A DNA stretch of 40,369 nt. Origin: Pseudomonas cyclaminis (GTDB lineage Bacteria > Pseudomonadota > Gammaproteobacteria > Pseudomonadales > Pseudomonadaceae). The stretch lies in NCBI RefSeq assembly GCF_015163715.1, contig NZ_JADDUM010000100.1, positions 1 to 40,369 on the forward strand, written 5' to 3'. Position 1 is the stretch's first letter. Each line of letters begins with the position of its first letter. The translations under genes were made by a program, and so were the position numbers. Below, one piece after another: positions 17,478 to 25,496 of this stretch. The notes below the pieces were generated by a model. It made no database searches and was not told where the DNA came from. It saw only the letters and a list, made by a program, of their open reading frames with translations.

Positions 17478-17491
17478 GTCAATCCGTTGAC
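17478..17491. promoter_or_regulatory. Candidate FleQ box 2 upstream of pslA
   Basis: GTCAATCCGTTGAC has both conserved half-sites, GTCAA and TTGAC, as a perfect inverted repeat but differs at the central AAA. It is 61 bases from box 1, close to six helical turns, which could allow two FleQ units to act on one face of the DNA. Confidence 0.45.
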
Positions 17492-17539
17492 TAGCGCTGA
17501 AAAGGGAACACTCCTTTAGTCACGACACCCGCGAAACCA

Positions 17540-17565
17540 ATTCAAATGAATATATATTTTTGAAT
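17540..17565. repeat. A+T-rich inverted repeat in the psl leader
   Basis: ATTCAAA (17540-17546) and TTTGAAT (17559-17565) flank a 12-base A+T-rich centre. This dyad has the look of an operator for a dimeric regulator, but I cannot name the protein. It could also simply be part of an A+T-rich promoter. Confidence 0.45.
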
Positions 17566-17659
17566 GAATAGTTGCGTATTACCCAGCGTAGTCGTAGTTC
17601 GAAGTGCCTTTAAAGCAGCCTGCCGCTTTATTGAACACATCAACCGAACACCTGCGTCT

Positions 17660-17678
17660 GGAGTGCAATGAGGGATGT
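17660..17678 (+). promoter_or_regulatory. RsmA/CsrA-type binding site covering the pslA ribosome-binding site
   Basis: AGGGATGT (17671-17678) exactly matches the core ARGGAUGU of the RsmA/CsrA consensus and contains the AGGG that serves the pslA ATG at 17682. A second GGA is at 17660-17662, 13 bases upstream, a spacing that suits one RsmA dimer. Translational repression of psl by RsmA at this place is established in P. aeruginosa. Confidence 0.65.
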
Positions 17679-17681
17679 TTT

Positions 17682-19121
17682 ATGCGAGAAAAGTCGTCCG
17701 TCGACAGTCTGTTTTTAACGCGTGCCGGTTTTGTTGAGTTCTTTGTTGTTTTCGTCAAATTCATACATGGCCTGAGCGCCATTCTGCCCCCGTTGGTCCT
17801 GGTGATTTTCATCGACCCGATGGACCCGGAGCTACGTAGTCATTTCCTCGGCCTGCTGGTATTTTTCGCGGTCCTGACGATCATTCTGTTCCAGGCTCTG
17901 GGCATCTATTCCGAAGAATTGTTCAGTAACCGGCTGCGCCTGAAAACCAAGGTCAAGGCGTGGTCCGCGGCATTTTGCATCCTGCTGTTCATGTACCAGA
18001 TCCTGCAGTTTTTCCCGCAGTTGACGCCGCGCAACCTGGCCGCGTGGTACGTCGCCAGCCTGTTCCTGTTCTGCCTCGAACGCCTGCTGATGCTGCGCCT
18101 CTACCGCAACTTGATGCGCAAGGGCAAATTCCTGCAACGCACGGTGATCCTCGGGTTTACCGACACCGCCGTGCACGTCGCCGACCACTTGCAACGCAAT
18201 GGCGATATCCGTTCCGGGCTGGTCGGTTTTATCGACGATCGCACCGAACGCATTCCCAAGGAATTGAGCAACCTGCCCTTGTTGGGCAACACCCGCGACC
18301 TGGAAAAACTGATCCGCGCCGAACAGGTCAACCAAGTGATGATCTGCCTGCCGTGGGCCGCCGAGCAGCGCATCCACGGGCTGGTCAACCGCCTGCGCCA
18401 GTTGTCGGTGAACGTGATGCTCGTGCCCGACATGGCGGCCCTGCGCTACGGCCACAGCAAAATCACCGACGTCGGCGGCATCCTGATGTTCAACACCTCG
18501 CAACTGCCGCTGCGTGGCTGGTCGCCGGTGATCAAGCGCCTGGAGGATTGCTTCCTCGCCAGCCTGGCACTGGTTTGTCTGTCGCCGGTGATGGTGGCCA
18601 CGGCAATTGCGATCAAGCTCGACTCCAAGGGTCCGGTGCTGTTCCGCCAGAACCGCTACGGCTACAACGACAACGAAATCCGCGTGTTCAAGTTCCGCTC
18701 GATGTACACCGACCAGAGCGATTTCACCGCCGAACGCCAGACCACCCGCCAGGACCCACGTATCACCCGCGTGGGCCGCATCATCCGCAAGACCAGCATC
18801 GACGAGCTGCCGCAGTTGTTCAACGTGCTGCTGGGCAACATGTCGATGGTCGGCCCGCGCCCCCATGCCACCGCGACCAAGGCCGCCGGTGTGCCGTTTG
18901 AAGTGGCAGTGAGTGAGTACAGCTCGCGCCACCGCGTGAAGCCCGGCATCACCGGCTGGGCGCAGATCAATGGCTACCGAGGTGAGACCGACACCCTGTT
19001 CAAAATCCAGAAACGTGTCGAGTACGACCTGGAATACATCTCCAAATGGTCGGTGTGGTTTGACCTGTACATCGTCTTCATGACGGTCCCCGCCGTCCTT
19101 TCCACCAAGGAAGTCTATTGA
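17682..19121 (+). CDS. pslA: PslA, undecaprenyl-phosphate sugar-1-phosphate transferase
   Basis: 479 residues, the length of P. aeruginosa PslA. It starts Psl synthesis by moving a sugar-1-phosphate onto undecaprenyl phosphate at the inner membrane. Four N-terminal membrane segments precede a CoA-binding-like domain (RTVILGFTDTAVHVADHL). The C-terminal transferase domain has the family motifs KFRSMYTD, RKTSIDELPQLFNVLLGN, SMVGPRP and VKPGITGWAQINGYRGET. ATG 17682 follows AGGG by seven bases; the longer frame from 17604 lacks a ribosome-binding site. It is the first gene of a 12-gene cluster in exact pslA-L order, which makes the name secure. The stop overlaps pslB by one base. Confidence 0.95.
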   Translation: MREKSSVDSLFLTRAGFVEFFVVFVKFIHGLSAILPPLVLVIFIDPMDPELRSHFLGLLVFFAVLTIILFQALGIYSEELFSNRLRLKTKVKAWSAAFCILLFMYQILQFFPQLTPRNLAAWYVASLFLFCLERLLMLRLYRNLMRKGKFLQRTVILGFTDTAVHVADHLQRNGDIRSGLVGFIDDRTERIPKELSNLPLLGNTRDLEKLIRAEQVNQVMICLPWAAEQRIHGLVNRLRQLSVNVMLVPDMAALRYGHSKITDVGGILMFNTSQLPLRGWSPVIKRLEDCFLASLALVCLSPVMVATAIAIKLDSKGPVLFRQNRYGYNDNEIRVFKFRSMYTDQSDFTAERQTTRQDPRITRVGRIIRKTSIDELPQLFNVLLGNMSMVGPRPHATATKAAGVPFEVAVSEYSSRHRVKPGITGWAQINGYRGETDTLFKIQKRVEYDLEYISKWSVWFDLYIVFMTVPAVLSTKEVY

Positions 19122-20581
19122 TGAATACCCTCAACGGATTGATTCCCTGCATCGTTTCCGGTGGTTCGGGCACCCGGCTGTGGCCGGTGTCGCGGCAGAA
19201 CATGCCCAAACCCTTCATGCGCATGCGTGACGGCCAGAGCCTGCTGCAAAAAACCTTCCAGCGCGCCGCCAAACTGCCTGGGGTGGAAAGCGTACTGACG
19301 GTGACCAACCGCGACCTGCTGTTTCGCACCCTCGATGACTATCGGTCGGTCAACCACGCCCGCCTGCCCTTGGATTTGCTGCTGGAACCGTTCGGCCGCA
19401 ACACGGCGGCGGCCATCGCGGTGGCAGCGTTGCATGTGCAGGAACACTTCGGCGGCGATGCGCAATTGCTGGTGATGCCTGCCGACCACCTGATTCTCAA
19501 TGAAGTCGCGTTCGCCGACGCCGTGACCCAGGCCCGGGATCTCGCCGAAGCCGGCTACCTGGTGACCTTCGGCATCCAGCCCGACCATCCGGAAACCGGC
19601 TTCGGCTACATCGAACAAGGCGAAAAACTGCGCCATGGCAACCGGGTCAAACGCTTCGTCGAGAAACCCGACCTGGCTACCGCCCAAGGCTACCTCGACG
19701 GCGGCAAGCACCTGTGGAATGCCGGCATGTTCTGCTTCAAGGCCTGCACCCTGGTGGACGAACTGGCCGCCCATGCCCCGGACGTGCTGGACGCCGCCCG
19801 CGCTGCGCTGGAGCACAGCCAGAGCCTGCAAAACAAAACCTCGCGCCAGCGTGAGCTGGACGCCGATGCCTTTGGCAGCGCGCCGGACATTTCCATTGAT
19901 GTAGCACTGATGGAAAAGTCCAACCAAGTGGCCGTGGTGCCCTGTGACATTGGCTGGAGCGATATCGGCTCGTGGGAAGCCCTGCGCCAGCTCACCCCCA
20001 GCGACGCCCATGGCAACCAGGTCAATGGCGAAGCGATTTTGCATGACGTGCACAACTGCTACATCGACTCACCCAAGCGTGTATTGGGCGCCGTGGGCGT
20101 GCGCGACCTGATCATCGTCGACACCCCCGACGCGCTGCTGATCGCCGATGCCCACCGCAGCCAGGATGTGCGCTACATCGTCGCCGAGCTAAAGCGCCAG
20201 AACCATCCGGCGTACAGCCTGCACCGCACCGTCACCCGGCCGTGGGGCACCTACACCGTGCTGGAGGAAAGCAGCCGCTTCAAGATCAAGCGCATCGTGG
20301 TCAAGCCCCAGGCATCGCTGTCATTGCAGATGCACCACCACCGCAGCGAGCACTGGGTGGTGGTCAGCGGCGCGGCGCAGATCACCAACGGCGAACGGGA
20401 ATTCCTGATCAACGCCAACGAGTCCACCTACATCCCGGCCGGGCACAAACACCGGCTGACCAACCCCGGCATCATCGACCTGGTGATGATCGAGGTGCAG
20501 AGCGGCGAGTACTTGGGCGAAGACGACATCGTGCGCTTCGACGACATCTACGGCCGTGCGCCCGCCGACGTGAAAAAATGA
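19121..20581 (+). CDS. pslB: PslB, bifunctional mannose-6-phosphate isomerase / GDP-mannose pyrophosphorylase
   Basis: 486 residues, the usual size for the AlgA/WbpW/PslB family. The N-terminal nucleotidyltransferase has GGSGTRLWPVSR and the sugar-phosphate motif FVEKPD. The C-terminal cupin isomerase domain has VTRPWGTYTVLEE, QMHHHRSEHWVVVSG and AGHKHRLTNPG. It makes GDP-mannose, the mannose donor for the Psl repeat unit. The start ATG overlaps the pslA stop (TGATG) and AAGGA lies about ten bases upstream. Confidence 0.95.
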   Translation: MNTLNGLIPCIVSGGSGTRLWPVSRQNMPKPFMRMRDGQSLLQKTFQRAAKLPGVESVLTVTNRDLLFRTLDDYRSVNHARLPLDLLLEPFGRNTAAAIAVAALHVQEHFGGDAQLLVMPADHLILNEVAFADAVTQARDLAEAGYLVTFGIQPDHPETGFGYIEQGEKLRHGNRVKRFVEKPDLATAQGYLDGGKHLWNAGMFCFKACTLVDELAAHAPDVLDAARAALEHSQSLQNKTSRQRELDADAFGSAPDISIDVALMEKSNQVAVVPCDIGWSDIGSWEALRQLTPSDAHGNQVNGEAILHDVHNCYIDSPKRVLGAVGVRDLIIVDTPDALLIADAHRSQDVRYIVAELKRQNHPAYSLHRTVTRPWGTYTVLEESSRFKIKRIVVKPQASLSLQMHHHRSEHWVVVSGAAQITNGEREFLINANESTYIPAGHKHRLTNPGIIDLVMIEVQSGEYLGEDDIVRFDDIYGRAPADVKK

Positions 20582-20582
20582 T

Positions 20583-21494
20583 ATGCGCACGTCCCTGATC
20601 ATCCCGACCCGTAACGCCTCCAGCCACCTGGCACGCCTGCTGCCGGCGCTGAAGATGCAAACCCTGCAACCGGACGAGATGCTGGTGGTGGACAGCGCCT
20701 CCAGCGATGACACCGTGGCGCGTTTTCGCGAGTTCGGTGCTCGGGTCGAAGTGATCGATGCCCGTGACTTCAACCACGGCGGCACCCGCCGCTGGGCCAG
20801 CGAGCAGGTGGGTGGCGATGCGTTGATCGTGATGACCCAGGACGCCATTCCCGCCACGCCCGAGACCTTCGCCAACCTGCTCGACGAGTTGCAGCAGGAC
20901 CCGCTCAACGGCGTCGCCTATGGACGGCAACTGCCCCACCCCGACGCGGGGGTGCTGGGCGCGCAATCGCGGCACTTCAACTACCCCGAGCACAGCCGCA
21001 GCAAAAGCCTGGCCGACGCGCCCACGCTGGGGATCAAGACCTGCTTCAGCTCCGACTCGTTTTCCGTGTACCGGCGCAGTGCATTGCACGCGGTGGGAGG
21101 TTTCCCCGTCGACGTGATCGGCAGCGAAGACGCCTACGTCGCTGCGCGCATGCTGCTCGACGGCTACAAGGTGCGCTACGCCGCCACGGCGCTGGTGCAT
21201 CACTCACACGATTACAAACTCATGGACGAATTTCATCGCTACTTCGATATCGGCGTGTTCTATGGCCGCGAGCCGTGGATCAAACAGGCCTTTGGCGACG
21301 CGGGTGGCGAAGGCAAACGCTATGTACTGGCCGAACTCGCGGCCTTGCGCAAAGCCGGCGCCTTGCACCGCGTGCCGGAGGTGCTGGTACGCAGTGCGTT
21401 CAAATTGCTCGGTTATCGCCTGGGCCATCTTGAGCGTCGCCTGCCTCTCGCCCTCAAGCGGCGCATCAGCATGTTTCCCGGTTATTGGAGGTGA
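20583..21494 (+). CDS. pslC: PslC, family 2 glycosyltransferase
   Basis: 303 residues with a GT-A fold: SLIIPTRNASSHLARLLPAL at the N-terminus, the VVDSASSDDT nucleotide-binding motif, and TQDAIP in the DxD-equivalent position. SSDSFSVYRRSAL and GSEDAYVAARML are typical of the rhamnosyltransferase-like branch. It adds one sugar of the Psl unit on the cytoplasmic side of the inner membrane. Only one base separates it from the pslB stop, so translation is coupled. Confidence 0.93.
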   Translation: MRTSLIIPTRNASSHLARLLPALKMQTLQPDEMLVVDSASSDDTVARFREFGARVEVIDARDFNHGGTRRWASEQVGGDALIVMTQDAIPATPETFANLLDELQQDPLNGVAYGRQLPHPDAGVLGAQSRHFNYPEHSRSKSLADAPTLGIKTCFSSDSFSVYRRSALHAVGGFPVDVIGSEDAYVAARMLLDGYKVRYAATALVHHSHDYKLMDEFHRYFDIGVFYGREPWIKQAFGDAGGEGKRYVLAELAALRKAGALHRVPEVLVRSAFKLLGYRLGHLERRLPLALKRRISMFPGYWR

Positions 21495-21499
21495 GCATC

Positions 21500-22300
21500 A
21501 TGACCCACAGGAAGTCCCCCTTGATGAAACGAACCCTGCTCGTCGTGGCCATGATGGCTCTGGCCGCCTGCAATACTCCAGCGCGCATCGTGCCGCCCGA
21601 CAGCCAGACCGTCGAGGAAGGCAAGCGCGCCCTCGAACAACTGGCCCAGCTGCCGCCGGCGGTGGAACGCATCCGTATCGGCGACCAGTTGCGCATCGTG
21701 CGGGATGCCGGCGAGATGCCGACGCTGTCGGCGTTCAACGTCAGCACGATCTACGAGTTGACGCTGTACACCGTGCAGACCGACGGCAAGATCAACTACC
21801 CGTTCCTGGGGCCGATCCAGGTTGCCGGGCGCCAGCCCTCGGAGCTGGCGACGGAGCTGACCGGCAAGCTCGCGCAGACGTACCGCGAGCCACGAGTGAC
21901 GGTGAACATCAACCAGGCGCCTGGCAACACGGTGATTGTCGGCGGCGCGGTGAATAACCCGACGGCGGTGCAGATCGCCACGGCCAACACCTTGGAACAG
22001 GCGATTGTCGGTGCCGGCGGGGTGAGCCCGGCGGGCAACGCCAGCATGGTTGCGCTGCTGCGCGAAGACGCCCAAGGCGCCTATCGCGCCTATTTCCTGG
22101 ACTTCAGCCAACTGCTCAGGACCGGCCCCAACGGGCGCAAACCGGTGCACCTGCAACGCGGTGATGTGGTGTTCGTGCCCAAATCCAACGTGGGCGAGCG
22201 CATCCAGGGAGTCGATACCTACATGAACCAACTGATCCCGTTCACCAAGTCCATTGGGGTTGGCTACAACTACACGCGCACCAGCGGCGGCACTAACTAA
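21500..22300 (+). CDS. pslD: PslD, outer-membrane polysaccharide export lipoprotein (Wza-like)
   Basis: 266 residues. The signal peptide ends in a lipobox (MMALAAC), predicting a lipid-anchored mature protein. It has the poly_export domain (IRIGDQLRIVRDAG, TDGKINYPFLGPIQVAGRQP) and SLBB-like repeats (VIVGGAVNNPTAVQI). It is shorter than E. coli Wza and lacks its C-terminal membrane helix, which is normal for PslD. It forms the periplasmic/outer-membrane part of the Psl exit route. GGAGG lies eight bases before ATG 21500; ATG 21524 is a possible alternative start. Confidence 0.94.
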   Translation: MTHRKSPLMKRTLLVVAMMALAACNTPARIVPPDSQTVEEGKRALEQLAQLPPAVERIRIGDQLRIVRDAGEMPTLSAFNVSTIYELTLYTVQTDGKINYPFLGPIQVAGRQPSELATELTGKLAQTYREPRVTVNINQAPGNTVIVGGAVNNPTAVQIATANTLEQAIVGAGGVSPAGNASMVALLREDAQGAYRAYFLDFSQLLRTGPNGRKPVHLQRGDVVFVPKSNVGERIQGVDTYMNQLIPFTKSIGVGYNYTRTSGGTN

Positions 22301-22314
22301 AGGAGCGACATCCC

Positions 22315-24306
22315 ATGATCGAGATCCGTTCTTTTCGTGATCTGCTACGCCTGTTCTTCATCTTCCGGCACGAGTTCAAACTGGCCGCCATTGCCGCGTT
22401 GGTGATCATACTGCTGGGGGCTTTCCTGCTGCCGGCCAAGTACGAATCCACCGCTCGACTGCTGGTGAAACCGGGGCGCGATTCGACCCTGCCCATTGAG
22501 ATCAGTAACCGCCAGGCTCTGGTAATGCCCAGCACCCAGCGCGACCCGATTGTCGACGAGGAGCGCCTTTTGACCGGGCGCCCCATCGTGCGTGCAGTGG
22601 CCGAGCACTACCTGGAAGTGATCAACAATGCGCCGCCGCCGGAGGGCTTCTGGAAGCGCACCAAGCACTACGTCAAGGAGGGCCTGGGGGCGGTGTCCGA
22701 TGGTTTTCGCGTGGTGCTGGAAAGCGTCGGCGTGATTGAAAAAACCACCCCGGTGGAACGTCTGGCCGCCGGCCTGGAAAAGAACTTTGAAGTGAGCCAC
22801 GCCGCGGGCTCCACGGTGATGGACATCAGCTTCACCTGGGGTGACCCGCAAATCGCCCAGGCGGTGGTCAAGGATTGGGTCGAGACCTACATCAACGAAC
22901 GCACCCAGGCACTGGGGCGCAAGAGCCTGTATGTCTTCTATGAAGGCCAGGTGTCCACCAGCGCCACCGAGATCAAGAGCCTCAAGGAGCAGATTCTCAA
23001 GCACCTCAATGAGATCGGCGCAGCCAGCATCACTGATCGCCTGGAAGATTTGTCCGAGCGCATCAATGTGTTGCGCGGCGAGACGTTCAATACCTCGCGC
23101 CTGATCGCGTCTTCCGACAGCGCCATCGGGAGCACCCGCATCCAGCTCAAGACGCAGCCCAAGGAAGTGACCACGGTGCGCCAGATCGCACTCAACCCGC
23201 AGCAGCAGGACCTGCGTCGCCTGCTCAACCAGAAGCTGCTGGAAAAGGCCGACATGCTGCGCACCTACACGGATAACGCGCCGCCGGTCAAAGCCCTGGA
23301 TGCGTCGATCCGCGCGATGCAGGCGCACGTCGCCAGCGAAAGCAACACCGTGCAGAGCTCGGAGAACCGTGCGCCCAACACCCTGGAAATCCACTTGCAG
23401 CGGGTGCTGCTGGATGAAACGAGCAACAACCTGGCGCTGCGTACCCAACTGGTCCAGCAGCAACAGCAACTGACCAAACTGGAAGACCAACGCAAGCAAG
23501 CCCTGGAGATTGAACCGGAGTTGACCCGCCTGGGCCGCGAGCTGAGCACCGCCGAACGCAACTACGCGCTGTACGTGGACAACCTGGAAAAATCGCGCAT
23601 CGACCGTGAGCTGGATAACAGCCAGATCAGCAACATCGCGGTGATTGAAGAGGCCACCCTGAACCCCGGCCGCATCTTCCCGAAAACCCTGATGATGCTG
23701 CTGTTGGCGATTCCGTTTGCCATCGTCGTCGGCCTGTTGGTGATCTACCTGTGCTACCTGCTCGACCAGCGCATCCACGACGGCGGTTTGGTGGAACGCA
23801 AGTTCGGCCTGCCGCTGTGGACCACCCTGCCGGAGCTGGACACCAGCACCGCCCAAGGCACCAACGCGTTCAATGCGAGCATCTACCGCCTGTACGGCTT
23901 GCTGCAGTTGGAGCGGATTGCCGAGCACGGCATGACACTGGGGCTGACCTCGGCGCGCCATGGCGAAGGGGTGACGTTTGTGGTGGAACACCTGCGTCGC
24001 TTGCTTGAGGAAAACGGCATCACCGTGCGTGTCGGCGGGATTGAACCCGCCCAGCCGGGCGAAGTGGTGCTGCTGGACGCATCCGCGCTGCTGGATAACC
24101 GCGATGCGTTTATCAACCTGCGCCGCGCCGACCTGATCGCCTTGGTGGTGGAAGCGAATACCAGCACGGTGCCCGTGGTCGAGCACGCGCTGTCGATCCT
24201 CAATACGGCGTTCGGCAAGGTGGACGGCATCATCATCAACCGGCGTAAGTTCGAAGTGCCGGCCAAGGTGCTCAAGACCATCGCCAAGTACCAGAGGGTG
24301 TTCTGA
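22315..24306 (+). CDS. pslE: PslE, polysaccharide co-polymerase (Wzc-like, degenerate kinase domain)
   Basis: 663 residues, the P. aeruginosa PslE length. A Wzz domain has a first membrane segment at about residues 23-42, long periplasmic coiled-coil helices and a second membrane segment near residues 460-480. The C-terminal cytoplasmic domain resembles a tyrosine autokinase, but the Walker A position reads SARHGEGVTF without the lysine, and no tyrosine cluster ends the protein. It should control chain length and gate export with PslD without ATP-driven autophosphorylation. AAGGAG precedes the ATG. The stop overlaps pslF by one base. Confidence 0.94.
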   Translation: MIEIRSFRDLLRLFFIFRHEFKLAAIAALVIILLGAFLLPAKYESTARLLVKPGRDSTLPIEISNRQALVMPSTQRDPIVDEERLLTGRPIVRAVAEHYLEVINNAPPPEGFWKRTKHYVKEGLGAVSDGFRVVLESVGVIEKTTPVERLAAGLEKNFEVSHAAGSTVMDISFTWGDPQIAQAVVKDWVETYINERTQALGRKSLYVFYEGQVSTSATEIKSLKEQILKHLNEIGAASITDRLEDLSERINVLRGETFNTSRLIASSDSAIGSTRIQLKTQPKEVTTVRQIALNPQQQDLRRLLNQKLLEKADMLRTYTDNAPPVKALDASIRAMQAHVASESNTVQSSENRAPNTLEIHLQRVLLDETSNNLALRTQLVQQQQQLTKLEDQRKQALEIEPELTRLGRELSTAERNYALYVDNLEKSRIDRELDNSQISNIAVIEEATLNPGRIFPKTLMMLLLAIPFAIVVGLLVIYLCYLLDQRIHDGGLVERKFGLPLWTTLPELDTSTAQGTNAFNASIYRLYGLLQLERIAEHGMTLGLTSARHGEGVTFVVEHLRRLLEENGITVRVGGIEPAQPGEVVLLDASALLDNRDAFINLRRADLIALVVEANTSTVPVVEHALSILNTAFGKVDGIIINRRKFEVPAKVLKTIAKYQRVF

Positions 24307-25496
24307 TGCGCATCGCCCTGCTCGCCCCATTGCCGCCGGAAAAAAACGGGATCGCCGACTATGCGAACCATTTCCGCACGGCCTTGGAACACCTGGGTGT
24401 GACGGTACTGACGCCGTTGACCGGCGTGGCGGGCAATAGCGAGGCGATCAAGCAGGCTATCGGTGGGTTTGATTGGCAGCGCGTTGACCTGGTCCACGCT
24501 GAGTTGGGCGGCGGGCGCCTGGGGGAGTTTCTGGCCCTGCGTGAACTGCGCAAGGCCCACCCGGCCTTGCCCTTGACCGCCACCGTGCATGACCCGGAAC
24601 GGATCGTATGGCGGCGCGAGCAGTTGCCGTTTCCGTTGAACCTGCTGGAACGCTTGCCCAGCCCGCTGCCCCAGGCGGCGGTGGTGCTGGCCGACCCGCT
24701 GACCCTGCGTGAAGAGCGCCAGGTCGCTAAAGGCCTGACACGGCTGATCACCCTCACCCGCCTGGGCGCCGAATGCCTGAGCCAGCGCATGCAATTGCCG
24801 GCGGGCAAAGTGGCGGTGATCAACCACGCCAACCTGGCCATCCCACCCGTGCCGCTGCCGCCGCTGGACACGTTGCACCTGCTGTACTTCGGTTTTATCT
24901 ACCGGGGCAAAGGCATCGAGGACCTGTTGCAGGCCCTGGCTGCTGTGTTCAAACAAGCCCCCGAATGGCGTAATCGTGTGCGCCTGACCCTGGCCGGTGG
25001 TACCGCTGCCGAAATGGCGTTCGGCGCAGGCGGCAATTACCTGGAACAGCTGAACAGCCAGATCGCCGACCTCAGCCTGACGGACGCCATCGACTGGCGA
25101 CTGAACCTGCCGGCCGACGAGATCGCCCAGACTATCCAGGCGCACCATGTGATGGTGCTGCCGTATCGTGAATCGAAAAAACTCGGCCTGCTCGGGCGCC
25201 AACGCGGCACCAGCGGCGCGTTGTCCTGGGCAGCGGCGTGCGGTCGTGGTGCGATTACCTCGGATGCCCGTGCATTTGCCGAAGAAGTCGCCAGCGGCAA
25301 CGGCGCCATCTACCCTGAAGGCGACGTGGCCGCACTCAGCGAGCAACTGCTGCGCATGGCGCGCACACCCATGCTGGCGCGGGACTGGGCCGAGCGCGCC
25401 GGCGAAATTGGCCGCGAGCGCTTGTGGCCGTTGACCGCGCAGAAATTCAAGACACTGTTTGAACAGGCCATCGAGGGCACCCGCCATGGCACGTAA
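24306..25496 (+). CDS. pslF: PslF, family 4 glycosyltransferase
   Basis: 396 residues with the GT-B fold. The N-terminus MRIALLAPLPPEKNGIADYA is the usual acceptor-domain start, and the donor domain includes LHLLYFGFIYRGKGIEDLLQAL. The later segment GTSGALSWAAACGRGAITSD takes the place of the common E-x7-E motif. It adds a sugar to the Psl lipid-linked unit in the cytoplasm. It overlaps pslE by one base and pslG by 11, which indicates tight coupling. Confidence 0.93.
   Translation: MRIALLAPLPPEKNGIADYANHFRTALEHLGVTVLTPLTGVAGNSEAIKQAIGGFDWQRVDLVHAELGGGRLGEFLALRELRKAHPALPLTATVHDPERIVWRREQLPFPLNLLERLPSPLPQAAVVLADPLTLREERQVAKGLTRLITLTRLGAECLSQRMQLPAGKVAVINHANLAIPPVPLPPLDTLHLLYFGFIYRGKGIEDLLQALAAVFKQAPEWRNRVRLTLAGGTAAEMAFGAGGNYLEQLNSQIADLSLTDAIDWRLNLPADEIAQTIQAHHVMVLPYRESKKLGLLGRQRGTSGALSWAAACGRGAITSDARAFAEEVASGNGAIYPEGDVAALSEQLLRMARTPMLARDWAERAGEIGRERLWPLTAQKFKTLFEQAIEGTRHGT

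Larger units (their letters stand above)
17293..17681 (+). promoter_or_regulatory. Long regulatory leader of the psl operon
   Basis: About 390 bases without a gene, noticeably more A+T-rich than the flanking coding DNA. It holds two FleQ-box candidates, an A+T-rich inverted repeat and an RsmA-type site, listed separately. I cannot assign -35/-10 hexamers with confidence. In P. aeruginosa the same position carries an RpoS-influenced promoter and a long untranslated leader. Confidence 0.6.

Noticed and set aside
22345..24330. 661-codon minus-strand frame
   Set aside because: Antisense shadow of pslE with biased, repetitive composition.
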